64,000 nucleotides of DNA from Litorivicinus lipolyticus (GTDB lineage Bacteria; Pseudomonadota; Gammaproteobacteria; Pseudomonadales; Litorivicinaceae), in contig NZ_CP045871.1 of NCBI RefSeq assembly GCF_009650135.1, positions 992,001 to 1,056,000 on the forward strand, read 5' to 3'. Numbering within the stretch: position 1 is the first letter of the stretch; the number at the start of each line of letters is the position of its first letter. Positions 34,524 through 42,885 of this stretch are shown here, one piece after another. A model generated the notes under the pieces. The model was given only the letters and a program-made list of their open reading frames with translations. It was not told the origin of the DNA and made no database searches. The position numbers and the translations under genes were made by a program.

Positions 34524-35141
34524 ATGTTTAAAGAAGTTCAAACCATCGCATCACAGTCGTTGGCATGGAGCATGATGCCGCTTGAACAATGGGCTAAATG
34601 GACGGATGACAGCCATCGTTCGCTGCAGGCCTTGATCGAACAGTCCAAAGCCAGTCAGGACAAACTGTTCAAAGACGCGCTGGACGAAGTGCGCTTTTTC
34701 GAAGGCCAGGCTAAAACCGTTTGGCAATCCTCAGAGACTGTGTGGCAACAGACCACCGAAGTGTTCGACGTCGCCGCCGAAGCGCCCGCGATCGAGTCCC
34801 CTAAGGTAGTGGTAGCCGAGGCGCCGAAAACCGCTACCAAAGCTAAAACCAAAGCTAAAACCAAGGCTCAAAAGCTGGCGGTACCGGTTGAAGTGCTGGA
34901 GGCCGTTATCGAGCCCGAACGCCACTCAACTGGCAAAGATGACTTGACCCGTATTTCGGGTGTGGGTCCTGCTTTGGAAAAAAAGCTGAATGCGGCGGGC
35001 TTCACGCGCTTCGACCAGATCGCCTCGTTGTCCGCAGCGGACATCGAAAATCTCGAAAGCACCGTCATTCGTTTCACCGGCCGTATCGAGCGGGATGATT
35101 GGAAAGGTCAGGCAGCGTCCCTCGCCGCCAACGCCAGCTAA
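34524..35141 (+). CDS. Phasin-like protein with basic linker and C-terminal helix-hairpin-helix domain
   Basis: The product is 205 residues in three parts. Residues 1-85 are amphipathic, helix-rich and phasin-like (TIASQSLAWSMMPLEQWAKW). Residues 95-118 are a Lys/Ala/Thr linker with TKAKTKAKTK. Residues 138-200 are a helix-hairpin-helix domain (LTRISGVGPALEKKLNAAGF) ending GRIERDDWKGQA. Phasins coat polyhydroxyalkanoate granules; a phasin head with a basic tail recalls PhaF of Pseudomonas, which ties granules to DNA. A strong AGAGGGCGGG precedes the ATG and an intrinsic terminator follows, so it is monocistronic. The phasin assignment rests on character rather than a firm motif. Confidence 0.65.
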   Translation: MFKEVQTIASQSLAWSMMPLEQWAKWTDDSHRSLQALIEQSKASQDKLFKDALDEVRFFEGQAKTVWQSSETVWQQTTEVFDVAAEAPAIESPKVVVAEAPKTATKAKTKAKTKAQKLAVPVEVLEAVIEPERHSTGKDDLTRISGVGPALEKKLNAAGFTRFDQIASLSAADIENLESTVIRFTGRIERDDWKGQAASLAANAS

Positions 35142-35153
35142 CATCGCCGCATC

Positions 35154-35185
35154 AAAAGCCCCTTTTTTATGAGGGGCTTTTTTTT
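35154..35185 (+). terminator. Intrinsic terminator after the phasin-like gene
   Basis: AAAAGCCCC (35154-35162) pairs with GGGGCTTTT (35173-35181), and T runs to 35185. It begins 12 bp past the stop. Confidence 0.92.
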
Positions 35186-35294
35186 GCCTGCGATTTGTCG
35201 ATGCTATGGGGTCGATCGGCGGATTGATCTTGGGGTGGCCGGCCAACCCCGTTATGCTCTGGGCCATTGATCGATTCGACCGTTTGGAGATTGC

Positions 35295-36647
35295 ATGCAA
35301 CATTTTGACTTATTCGTAATTGGCGCCGGTTCAGGCGGAGTTCGTGCTGCTCGAACCGCTGCCGCCACGGGCGCCCGAGTTGCGATTGCCGAAGACCGCT
35401 ACATGGGCGGTACCTGTGTCAATGTCGGCTGTGTGCCGAAAAAGCTGTATGTCTATGCGAGTGAATACGCGCACCAGTTTCAGGACGCCGAAGGTTTTGG
35501 CTGGAGCTTGGGCCCCGCGCGTCATGACTGGTCAAAATTGGTCGACGCCAAGAAAGCCGAGATTGCTCGCCTTAATGGGATTTATGACGGTTTGCTGAGC
35601 CGCGTCGATGTCACCGTGTTTAATGCGCGCGCCCGTGTCACCGGACCGACTACGGTCGAAGTGGACGGTGAAACTATCAGTGCGGATCGGATTTTGATCG
35701 CAACGGGTGGTTGGCCACGAATGCCGGACCTGCCGGGCATCGAGCACTGTGTGTCCAGCAACGAAATCTTTGACATGCCTGAGTTCCCGCAGCGAATTTT
35801 GGTGGTGGGTGCCGGTTACGTCGCGGTCGAGTTCGCCGGAATTTTCAATGGCTTAGGCTCCGAGGTCACGCTGTCGTATCGCGGGCCCCGCATTTTGCGT
35901 AATTTCGACCCTGAAATCGTCGATGCCCTAAGCGCCGAGATGGAAAAAACTGGCATCAAAATCGCCTTAAACGACAGCCCCAGGGCAATCGTGCGTCAAG
36001 ACGACGGCAGTTTGCGGGTCGAGTTTGCAGACCGCGAACCTCAGGTGGTCGACTGTGTGTTAATGGCCGCTGGCCGCGTGGCCAATACCACCGGTTTAGG
36101 CTTGGAAAACGCCGGCGTCGAGACGCGTGACGACGGCTCGATTCCGGTTGATAGTGGTTACCAAACCAATGTCCCCAGCGTTTTTGCGCTCGGTGACGTG
36201 GTCGGTGGTCAATACCAACTAACACCGGTGGCCACCAGCGAAGCCATGGTCTTCGTGCGCCGCCAGTTCGGTGATGAAAGCGGTGCCAGCATGGATTACC
36301 GTGATATCCCAACCGCCGTGTTCAGCCAACCCAACATCGGTACGGTCGGCTTGACCGAGCAAGAAGCGCGCGACGCCGGGCACGATATACAGGTGTTTAA
36401 GTCCGGTTTTCGGGCCATGCGCCACACCCTGTCCGGGCGTGATGAGCGGACATTAATGAAATTGATCGTTGATGCCCCAAGCCAGCGCGTGATCGGTTGC
36501 CAAATGTTGGGCCCGGACGCCGGCGAGATCGTTCAAGGCCTAGCGGTGGCAATCAAAGCCGGTGCAACCAAACAACACTTTGACGACACGGTCGGGATTC
36601 ACCCGACGGCGGCTGAAGAGTTCGTGACCATGCGCACCGCCAGTTAA
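35295..36647 (+). CDS. gor: Glutathione-disulfide reductase
   Basis: The 450-residue flavoprotein is the size of E. coli Gor. FAD binding is at GAGSGG (10-15), the redox-active disulfide is Cys41/Cys46 in GGTCVNVGCVPKK, and an NADPH-binding GAGYVAVEFA follows. The second-subunit catalytic HPTAAEE lies near the C-terminus. It keeps glutathione reduced with NADPH. The next gene starts immediately after its TAA, so cotranscription with the SelD fusion is likely. A mercuric or other disulfide reductase is less likely given the C-terminal HPTAAEE. Confidence 0.95.
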   Translation: MQHFDLFVIGAGSGGVRAARTAAATGARVAIAEDRYMGGTCVNVGCVPKKLYVYASEYAHQFQDAEGFGWSLGPARHDWSKLVDAKKAEIARLNGIYDGLLSRVDVTVFNARARVTGPTTVEVDGETISADRILIATGGWPRMPDLPGIEHCVSSNEIFDMPEFPQRILVVGAGYVAVEFAGIFNGLGSEVTLSYRGPRILRNFDPEIVDALSAEMEKTGIKIALNDSPRAIVRQDDGSLRVEFADREPQVVDCVLMAAGRVANTTGLGLENAGVETRDDGSIPVDSGYQTNVPSVFALGDVVGGQYQLTPVATSEAMVFVRRQFGDESGASMDYRDIPTAVFSQPNIGTVGLTEQEARDAGHDIQVFKSGFRAMRHTLSGRDERTLMKLIVDAPSQRVIGCQMLGPDAGEIVQGLAVAIKAGATKQHFDDTVGIHPTAAEEFVTMRTAS

Positions 36648-38675
36648 ATGAATAGCGTTCCTGCCGACCGTGACCTGGTGTTGGTCGGCGGTGGCCATGC
36701 CCATGTCGGTGTTATTCGCGCGCTCGCGATGGCGCCGATAGCGGGCGTGCGCGTCAGCCTAATAAACAGCCAATCCGAGACCCCGTATTCGGGGATGCTG
36801 CCGGGTTTTTTGGCCGGTCAATACAGTCTCGACGAATGCCATATCGACCTGCATGCACTGTGCCAGTGGGCGGGTGTGCGACTGATTCGAGCACGCGTGG
36901 TCGGCGTCGATGCGGCCGCCAAACGGATTCACCTGATTGATGCGGCCAGCGGTTTGCAGCGTCCAGATCTGGACTATGACCTGCTCAGCTTGAACGCCGG
37001 TGCGACGCCGGACCTGTCGGTGGCGGGGGCCTCAACCCACGCCATCCCGGTCAAACCCATTTCCCATTTCGTCAGTCATTGGCAGCGCATTCGCCAGCGC
37101 GCTGCCGGCCAACCGGGCTTGCGCGTGGCGGTGGTAGGGGGCGGTGTTGGCGCCGTCGAAATCGCCTTGGCTGGACGTGCGGGGCTGGCGTCAGGTACAC
37201 AGCTTGCGCTGGTGACCGGGGCCGGCGGGGTGTTGCCGGGTGCGCCGGCGCGGGTCCGCCGCGCGGTGATGCTGGCGTTGGCGGCGGCCAAGGTGCGCGT
37301 GCGGGTGGGCCCGGTGACCTCGGTTGGGTCGGACCGAATTTACATCGGCGACGACGAATTGGCGTTTGATGCCTGCCTGTGGAATACCCAAGCGGCGGCC
37401 CCCAGGTGGCTCGCCAGTTCAGGTTTTGAGGTCGATCAGGCAGGGTTCGCGTGCATCGAGGCGACGCTGCAGCTCAAAGGTCAGCCGGATATATTTGCAG
37501 CGGGTGACATGGTGTCTCTGGCACGCCCAAAAGCCGGTGTGTTTGCGGTCCGTGCAGGCCCGGTACTGGCGGCTAATTTGCGCGCACGGCTGGTCGGTGG
37601 ACGCTTGCGCCGTTGGCGCGTTCAACGCCGGTGGCTGGCGCTGATTAACCTGTGTGATGGCCGTGCGATTGGGCTGCGCGGGAGATTGTCGGCCCAGGGC
37701 CGTTGGCTGTGGCGGCTGAAAGACCGCATCGACCGCGATTTTATGCGCAAATTTGCGCCGCCGTTTGCGCCGATGCCAACACCCCCGACGACCGAGTCGG
37801 TGGCGCCTTTGTGCATGGGCTGCGGCGGCAAAGTCGCGCGTCAGGCGCTGGGCGCGGTTGACAGCGGGCGCGATGCGGCCTCGTTTACAGCCATCGGCCG
37901 ACAGCTCGTCACGGTCGATACGCTGACCGATTTCATTGGCGACCCTTACAGCTTCGCGCGCATTGCCGGGCTGCATGCGTTGGGCGATTTGAGTGTGGCC
38001 GGTGCCAGCGCGGATGGTTACCTAAGCTCGGTTGGACTGGCGCAGCACGCGGACCGACTGCAAGCCCGCGACCTGGCCCAGATTAGCGGCGGTTTGAGCA
38101 GCTTAGGGCTGGGTCAGGATCTGGGCGGGCACACCTGGATTAGTCAGCCGCCCAGCCTTAGCCTGACGGTGTTTGGTGCCGCCGGTGCGAAACCGGGGCA
38201 GCCGCAGCCTGGTGATCGGGTGTGGCTGTCGCGGCCGCTGGGTAGCGGATTGTTGCTGCGTGGGTTGATGGACTCGAGTGTGCGAGGCGGCGCGTTTGAT
38301 CATTGGCTGGCCCATGCCATCCCGCTCTCGGTTGATTTGACCGGGGTCAAATCACCGCATGCTATGACCGACTTGACCGGCTTCGGTTTGGCCCAACACC
38401 TGCGCTCGATATGTGCGGATTTGGTCATTGAATGGCACGGCGACTGGCGGGTATGGCCCGGCGTGGACGCGGTCTTGGCCGGCTCTGAGCGGGCTACGTT
38501 GGCGCCATCAAACCTGGCCGCGGCCTGGGCTGACGTTCAAGACTTGGATCCGCGGCGCCAGGCTTTGGCGGTCGATCCTCAGACCCTAGGGGGTGTTATT
38601 GCGGTGTGGCCGGCGGACTACCAGCCACCGCCGGTTTGGCAGTGCGTGGCGCGATTGACTTCGCCTATTGGCTAA
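36648..38675 (+). CDS. selD: Bifunctional pyridine-nucleotide-disulfide oxidoreductase / selenide, water dikinase (SelD fusion)
   Basis: The product is 675 residues. The N-terminal ~370 residues form a type II NADH dehydrogenase-like flavoprotein (LVGGGHAHVGVIRAL, internal VVGGGVGAVEIA, and FAAGDMVSL). The C-terminal ~300 residues are SelD, with Cys389-M-G-Cys392-G-G-Lys395 at the position of the catalytic Cys/Lys pair, followed by TVDTLTDFIGDPYSFARIAGLHALGDL. SelD makes selenophosphate from selenide and ATP; the flavoprotein half may deliver reduced selenium. It starts directly after gor. mnmH at 40598 is the likely consumer, for 2-selenouridine in tRNA. Confidence 0.93.
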   Translation: MNSVPADRDLVLVGGGHAHVGVIRALAMAPIAGVRVSLINSQSETPYSGMLPGFLAGQYSLDECHIDLHALCQWAGVRLIRARVVGVDAAAKRIHLIDAASGLQRPDLDYDLLSLNAGATPDLSVAGASTHAIPVKPISHFVSHWQRIRQRAAGQPGLRVAVVGGGVGAVEIALAGRAGLASGTQLALVTGAGGVLPGAPARVRRAVMLALAAAKVRVRVGPVTSVGSDRIYIGDDELAFDACLWNTQAAAPRWLASSGFEVDQAGFACIEATLQLKGQPDIFAAGDMVSLARPKAGVFAVRAGPVLAANLRARLVGGRLRRWRVQRRWLALINLCDGRAIGLRGRLSAQGRWLWRLKDRIDRDFMRKFAPPFAPMPTPPTTESVAPLCMGCGGKVARQALGAVDSGRDAASFTAIGRQLVTVDTLTDFIGDPYSFARIAGLHALGDLSVAGASADGYLSSVGLAQHADRLQARDLAQISGGLSSLGLGQDLGGHTWISQPPSLSLTVFGAAGAKPGQPQPGDRVWLSRPLGSGLLLRGLMDSSVRGGAFDHWLAHAIPLSVDLTGVKSPHAMTDLTGFGLAQHLRSICADLVIEWHGDWRVWPGVDAVLAGSERATLAPSNLAAAWADVQDLDPRRQALAVDPQTLGGVIAVWPADYQPPPVWQCVARLTSPIG

Positions 38676-38691
38676 CTGTGCCGCGCCCAGA

Positions 38692-38727
38692 CCTCGGGTA
38701 CAGTCACCGGACAACAAAATCCCGAGG
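38692..38727 (+). promoter_or_regulatory. Inverted repeat covering the prpE ribosome-binding site
   Basis: CCTCGGG (38692-38698) can pair with CCCGAGG (38721-38727), enclosing 22 nt. The right arm contains the GAGG Shine-Dalgarno of prpE (ATG 38734). Folding would hide the site from ribosomes. No ligand-binding motif is recognisable. Confidence 0.4.
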
Positions 38728-38733
38728 TTTGGA

Positions 38734-40605
38734 ATGTACTACGCACCGCTACACGACCGCTCTGTAAACGACCCTGAAGCCTATTGGATGGAACAAGCCG
38801 AGAGCTTGGCGTGGGCTAAAAAACCGACCCAAGCCTTGGGCAAAGACGCCAACGGCAGCGACCGCTGGTTTGTCGATGGCGAGCTCAATACCTGCTATCT
38901 AGCCGTCGACGTCCATGTCGAGAACGGCCGCGGTGCGCAGGCCGCGATTATTTATGACTCGCCGGTGACCGGCACCAAACGCACCATTACCTACGCCCAA
39001 TTGCAGGCCGACGTGGCCCAGTTGGCGGGTGCGTTGCGCGCCCAAGGGGTGGGTCGCGGCGATCGCGTCGTGATCTACATGCCGATGGTCTACGAGGCGG
39101 TGCTGGGGATGCTGGCGAGTGCGCGCTTGGGTGCCGTTCATTCGGTGGTGTTTGGCGGTTTTGCGGCGTCGGAATTGACCACGCGTATCGACGATGCCCA
39201 GCCCAAGGTGTTGCTAACGGCGACCTGCGGAATTGAGCCGTCACGGGTGATCGAGTACATGCCGATCGTCAATGATGCGCTTGGCATGGCCTCGCATCAG
39301 GTCGACCGGGTTCTGGTGTTGGCGCGCGAACAGGCGGGCTATGCAATCGATGGTGTGACTCAATTGGATTGGGCTCAAGCCTGCGCCGCGGCCGAGCCCG
39401 CCGACTGCGTCAACGTGCTGGCGACCGACCCGCTATACATCCTTTACACCTCCGGCACCACCGGCAAGCCCAAGGGCGTTGTGCGTGACAACGGTGGCCA
39501 CGCGGTGGCCATGCGTCATTCGATGGACGTGGTCTATGACGTCCAGCCGGGTGACGTTTTCTGGGCCGCCAGCGACGTCGGCTGGGTGGTTGGCCACAGC
39601 TACATTGTTTATGCCCCATTGCTGACCGGGTGCACGACGCTGGTGTATGAGGGTAAGCCGGTGCGAACGCCGGATGCCGGTGCGTTTTGGCGAGTGGTCG
39701 AGGAATACCGCGTCAAGATTTTGTTCGCGGCGCCGACGGCGTTCCGCGCGATCCGCAAAGAAGACCCCGAGGGCGCGCTGTACCGCGACTATGACCTGTC
39801 AAGCCTGGCGGCACTTTATTTGGCCGGTGAACGTTTGGATCCACCGACCCAGACCTGGTTGGATGAGCTAACCGGGCTGCCGGTGATCGATCATTGGTGG
39901 CAAACCGAAACTGGGTGGGCGATTGCCGCCAATCCACGGGGTGTTGAAACCTTGCCAATAAAACAGGGCAGTGCAACCCGTCCGGCGCCCGGTTTTGACG
40001 TCCATATTTTGGACGATGACGGTGTCGAGCTGAGCGCCGGCGAACAAGGCAATATCGTCATCAAGCGGCCGTTGCCACCGAGTTGTTTTCCGACCGTATG
40101 GGGGGATCACGCACGCTACCAAAGCAGTTACATGGACGCCTTTCCCGGTTACTACCAGTCCGGCGACGGCGGCTATATCGATGCGGACGGTTACCTGTTT
40201 GTGATGGGGCGTACGGATGACGTGATCAACGTCGCCGGGCACCGGCTAAGCACGGGCGAGATGGAGGAGGTCGTTGCGGCTCACCCGGCCGTTGCCGAGT
40301 GTGCGGTGATCGGGGTTGAAGACGCCCTCAAAGGCCAGTTGCCGGTCGGCTTGGTGATCCTCAAAGACGGCGTCACCGAGTCCGATGACGAGGTCGTTCA
40401 GGCGTTGGTGCGCGACGTGCGCGCCAAGATTGGGCCGATCGCGTGTTTTCAAACCGCCCACATTGTGGCGCGTTTGCCAAAGACTCGCTCGGGCAAAATT
40501 TTGCGTGCGATTCTGCGCAAAATTGCCAACGGCCAGGATTACCAAGTGCCCTCGACGATCGAGGACCCGGCGGCCTTAACCGAGGTCGCTGAACTATTTA
40601 ACTAG
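38734..40605 (+). CDS. prpE: Propionyl-CoA synthetase PrpE (acetyl-CoA synthetase family)
   Basis: The 623-residue AMP-forming ligase contains the ATP motif YTSGTTGKPKGVVRDNGGH; the VRDNGGH variant is typical of PrpE rather than Acs. HWWQTETGW and the catalytic, acetylation-regulated lysine in TRSGKILR are also present. It activates propionate (or acetate) to the CoA ester. ATG 38734 is preferred to an in-frame start 66 bp upstream that lacks family similarity. No methylcitrate-cycle genes are near. The 3' end overlaps the convergent mnmH by 8 bp. Confidence 0.92.
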   Translation: MYYAPLHDRSVNDPEAYWMEQAESLAWAKKPTQALGKDANGSDRWFVDGELNTCYLAVDVHVENGRGAQAAIIYDSPVTGTKRTITYAQLQADVAQLAGALRAQGVGRGDRVVIYMPMVYEAVLGMLASARLGAVHSVVFGGFAASELTTRIDDAQPKVLLTATCGIEPSRVIEYMPIVNDALGMASHQVDRVLVLAREQAGYAIDGVTQLDWAQACAAAEPADCVNVLATDPLYILYTSGTTGKPKGVVRDNGGHAVAMRHSMDVVYDVQPGDVFWAASDVGWVVGHSYIVYAPLLTGCTTLVYEGKPVRTPDAGAFWRVVEEYRVKILFAAPTAFRAIRKEDPEGALYRDYDLSSLAALYLAGERLDPPTQTWLDELTGLPVIDHWWQTETGWAIAANPRGVETLPIKQGSATRPAPGFDVHILDDDGVELSAGEQGNIVIKRPLPPSCFPTVWGDHARYQSSYMDAFPGYYQSGDGGYIDADGYLFVMGRTDDVINVAGHRLSTGEMEEVVAAHPAVAECAVIGVEDALKGQLPVGLVILKDGVTESDDEVVQALVRDVRAKIGPIACFQTAHIVARLPKTRSGKILRAILRKIANGQDYQVPSTIEDPAALTEVAELFN

Positions 40606-41632
40606 CCAGCTGCAGCAAGCGCTCGACGCACGCCTGGGGCGTCAAGCCGCTGCGGTTGACTACCTGTTTGGCGTGCGAACTCAGGCGCTTTTGACCGTGC
40701 GCGTAGGTTGGATCGTAGTGTTCGTGCAGCAAGCTGGCGACCAGCGCCGACCAGTCGCCGCGGTCAATGCTGTCGAACCAGCCTTGGATCGTGTCATTGG
40801 CATAGCGACCACGCAGTCGGCTCAGTTGGCCTTTGAGGTCGGTCTGACCGCCGCAGTAATGCGCGTAATCCCCAAGCAAGCGCTGGACCCGCTCGTCAAT
40901 ACTGTCAATGACTTCGACTTGGGGGGCGCTTTGAATGGCGCGCATCAAGGGTTCGGGAACCGTCAGTTGACCGATCCGGGCGGACTCGGATTCGACCCAT
41001 ACCTGGGCCCCAGCCGGCAGGTGTTTGAGTGCCCAGTACAGTTGGGTTTCAAAGCCGCGCTGGGACGGTTGTGGGTCCAGGTGACCGAGTAGGCTGCCGC
41101 GATGGTTGGCCATCCCTTCCAAATCCAGAATGGGTTGACCCTGGGCCTGTAATTGATGCAGCAAAGCCGTTTTGCCGGTCCCGGTCGCGCCGGACAGCAC
41201 GCGCCAATCAAGGTCAGCAATGGCGCCGGGCAGCTCAGCGATGACCTGGTTGCGCCAGTGCTTGTAGCCGCCGTTGATCAAGGTCGGTTTAAAGCCAATT
41301 TCGTTCAGCACCAGCGCCAGTGAGCCGCTGCGTTGACCGCCGCGCCAGCAATACACCCACATCGGATGATTCGGCGGCCAGTCCAGTGCATACCGCTCAA
41401 TGTAATCGGCGATGTTGCGGTTGGCGTAGGCGGCGCCTTTGAGGCGTGCCTGAAAGGGGTTCACCTGGGTGTAGAGCGTGCCCACTTCGTGGCGTTGCTG
41501 ATCATCCAAGGTCGGCAAGTTGATGGCCCCTGGGATGTGATCGATGGCAAATTCCGCCGGCGATCGCGCATCCAAAATTAGGCCGTGGGGTAGTTCGCCG
41601 TCGAGTTTGCGGCGCTGTATTTGTCGTTGCAT
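40598..41632 (-). CDS. mnmH: tRNA 2-selenouridine synthase MnmH (SelU)
   Basis: The product is 344 residues. An N-terminal rhodanese domain has the active cysteine Cys95 in YCWRGGQRS. A P-loop domain follows, with GATGTGKT at 148-155. It replaces sulfur by selenium in 2-thiouridine at wobble U34 of tRNA-Lys, -Glu and -Gln, using selenophosphate and passing through a geranylated intermediate. It is the last gene of a minus-strand run GNAT - unknown - mnmH. The SelD fusion 2 kb away supplies its substrate. Confidence 0.95.
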   Translation of the reverse strand: MQRQIQRRKLDGELPHGLILDARSPAEFAIDHIPGAINLPTLDDQQRHEVGTLYTQVNPFQARLKGAAYANRNIADYIERYALDWPPNHPMWVYCWRGGQRSGSLALVLNEIGFKPTLINGGYKHWRNQVIAELPGAIADLDWRVLSGATGTGKTALLHQLQAQGQPILDLEGMANHRGSLLGHLDPQPSQRGFETQLYWALKHLPAGAQVWVESESARIGQLTVPEPLMRAIQSAPQVEVIDSIDERVQRLLGDYAHYCGGQTDLKGQLSRLRGRYANDTIQGWFDSIDRGDWSALVASLLHEHYDPTYAHGQKRLSSHAKQVVNRSGLTPQACVERLLQLAS

Positions 41633-41641
41633 GAACCCAGT

Positions 41642-41956
41642 TTACTGCGAGTCTTGCTCCAATAGGTCAGTTTCTTCTGCGTCTTCATTTTTATGGTGCG
41701 GGGGACGTACCAGTCGCAAACGTTCGGTCACCTCGTCCGCGTTCAGCGCAACCGCATACCAACAGGCTCGGCCTTGTTGACTCGGAAACGCCAGCCCAAG
41801 CCGCCCCAGTTCACGGCAATACCATTCGGCATCGCGTGTCGAGGCGACCAATTGGGTCTGCCGATAAACCTCATAGGGTGACAGTCCTTCGCCTTCCTGA
41901 ATGATGGTGAGGACGCGCTTGGCCGGTGTGGCCCGTTCGCCGAGTGTAAAGATCAT
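41642..41956 (-). CDS. Hypothetical protein, 104 residues
   Basis: I do not recognise this family. ATG 41956 is supported by GGAGGG at a good distance; a TTG 24 bp upstream is possible. The first ~70 residues look like a compact mixed fold, possibly winged-helix (RVLTIIQEGEGLSPYEVYRQTQL then TRDAEWYCRELGRLGLAF). The tail is acidic and likely disordered (NEDAEETDLLEQ). It is cytosolic, with no signal or membrane helix. It stands 9 bp before mnmH and 66 bp after the GNAT gene, so a link to mnmH expression is conceivable. Confidence 0.7.
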   Translation of the reverse strand: MIFTLGERATPAKRVLTIIQEGEGLSPYEVYRQTQLVASTRDAEWYCRELGRLGLAFPSQQGRACWYAVALNADEVTERLRLVRPPHHKNEDAEETDLLEQDSQ

Positions 41957-42022
41957 GGCTAGTCCCTCCTGACTACCCAATCACTTTAGTTCGCGCTCGG
42001 CGGTGCAACACCTGCTCGGGTG

Positions 42023-42487
42023 CTAGTCCTCAGACCGAAGAACAGTCTCAAACATGTCGTAGTGGCTGTGCTGCATACCGAGCTGACGGTAGGTCGCCTG
42101 TGCCGGTTGGTTTTGGCGTTCAACGTACAGACGCAGGTCGCGCACGCCCTGGGTCTGGGCCTCGGTTGCGACGTGCTGATAAAGGGCGCTGAACACGCCG
42201 CGGCGACGCAGGCTTGGGACCACGTAGACGCTTTGAAACCACCACATGGGCTGGTTGCGCCAATCCGACCATTCGGTCGTGATCATGCACTGGCCGGCAA
42301 AGGTTTGACCGCAAAATGCGAGCCAGTAGTGGCCCAGTTCGGGGTGTTCAATCAGGTGGCCGACACCGGCACTAACGCGCACCGGGTCCAGGCTGAGACC
42401 CTCGGTTTCCTGGGCCATATTAATGTTGCCGGCAACGACGGCTGCCAGGTCGTCGTGGTTGGCGCGACGAATGTGAATAGCGGGCAT
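42023..42487 (-). CDS. GNAT-family N-acetyltransferase
   Basis: The 154-residue protein has the GNAT acetyl-CoA-binding core in the region WFQSVYVVPSLRRRGVFSALYQHV (RRRGVF as the Q/RxxGxG/A-like loop). The C-terminal LRLYVERQNQPAQATYRQLGM is typical of the family. The acceptor substrate cannot be inferred. It is the first gene of the run leading to mnmH. Confidence 0.88.
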   Translation of the reverse strand: MPAIHIRRANHDDLAAVVAGNINMAQETEGLSLDPVRVSAGVGHLIEHPELGHYWLAFCGQTFAGQCMITTEWSDWRNQPMWWFQSVYVVPSLRRRGVFSALYQHVATEAQTQGVRDLRLYVERQNQPAQATYRQLGMQHSHYDMFETVLRSED

Positions 42488-42576
42488 GGGAGTCCTAACG
42501 CGGTTTTTGGCATTTTTACACAGCGCCTGCGTCAGGTCAGGTCGAATTTAAAATCGCTTGGGATGCGCGCTAGCGG

Positions 42577-42604
42577 TTGACAGCACCGAACTTGCCGGTA
42601 TGAT
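42577..42604 (+). promoter_or_regulatory. Promoter of tRNA-Thr
   Basis: A perfect -35 TTGACA (42577-42582) and a -10 TATGAT (42599-42604) have a 16-bp spacer and are followed by a GC-rich discriminator. Transcription would begin about 15 nt before the tRNA. This is the strongest promoter visible in the window. Confidence 0.85.
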
Positions 42605-42625
42605 TCGCGCCCATCGCACTGCGAC

Positions 42626-42701
42626 GCTCACGTAGCTCAGTAGGTAGAGCACCCCCTTGGTAAGGGGGAGGTCGGAGGTTCAAATCCTCTCGTGAGCACC
42701 A
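42626..42701 (+). tRNA. tRNA-Thr (anticodon GGT), CCA encoded
   Basis: The 76-nt cloverleaf has an acceptor stem GCTCACG/CGTGAGC, D-arm AGCTCAGTAGGTAGAGC, anticodon loop TTGGTAA (GGT) in a CCCCC/GGGGG stem, T-loop TTCAAAT and an encoded CCA. It reads ACC/ACT codons. Confidence 0.98.
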
Positions 42702-42708
42702 GCTTCCA

Positions 42709-42742
42709 GAATCCCCCGGTCTGTTTTCAGGCCGGGGGATTC
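42709..42742 (+). terminator. Terminator hairpin after tRNA-Thr
   Basis: The perfect 11-bp stem GAATCCCCCGG (42709-42719) / 42732-42742 begins 7 bp after the tRNA. The following T-tract (TTCGTTTATAGGTTTT) is interrupted, so efficiency is uncertain. Confidence 0.75.
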
Positions 42743-42806
42743 TTCGTTTATAGGTTTTGAACGGGTGCGCATTGGTACACAGTGCCGTTGCATTAAGTAG
42801 GGTTCA

Positions 42807-42823
42807 TCACATTCAAAATGTGA
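42807..42823. promoter_or_regulatory. Candidate operator upstream of the EAL-domain gene
   Basis: The 17-bp dyad TCACATT-N3-AATGTGA is perfect in its arms and ends 62 bp before the GTG start. Its half-sites resemble CRP half-sites but in everted order (TCACA...TGTGA), so CRP is not implied. The rest of the 184-bp gap after tRNA-Thr shows no gene. Confidence 0.4.
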
Positions 42824-42885
42824 CAGGCGCCACGGCTGAGTAGTGAGTGATTTGCCAAACTACTTGACGTAACCGGGAGGGTGCC

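Noticed and set aside
42807..42823. CRP binding site
   Set aside because: The half-sites are in the reverse order (TCACA then TGTGA) relative to the CRP consensus TGTGA-N6-TCACA.
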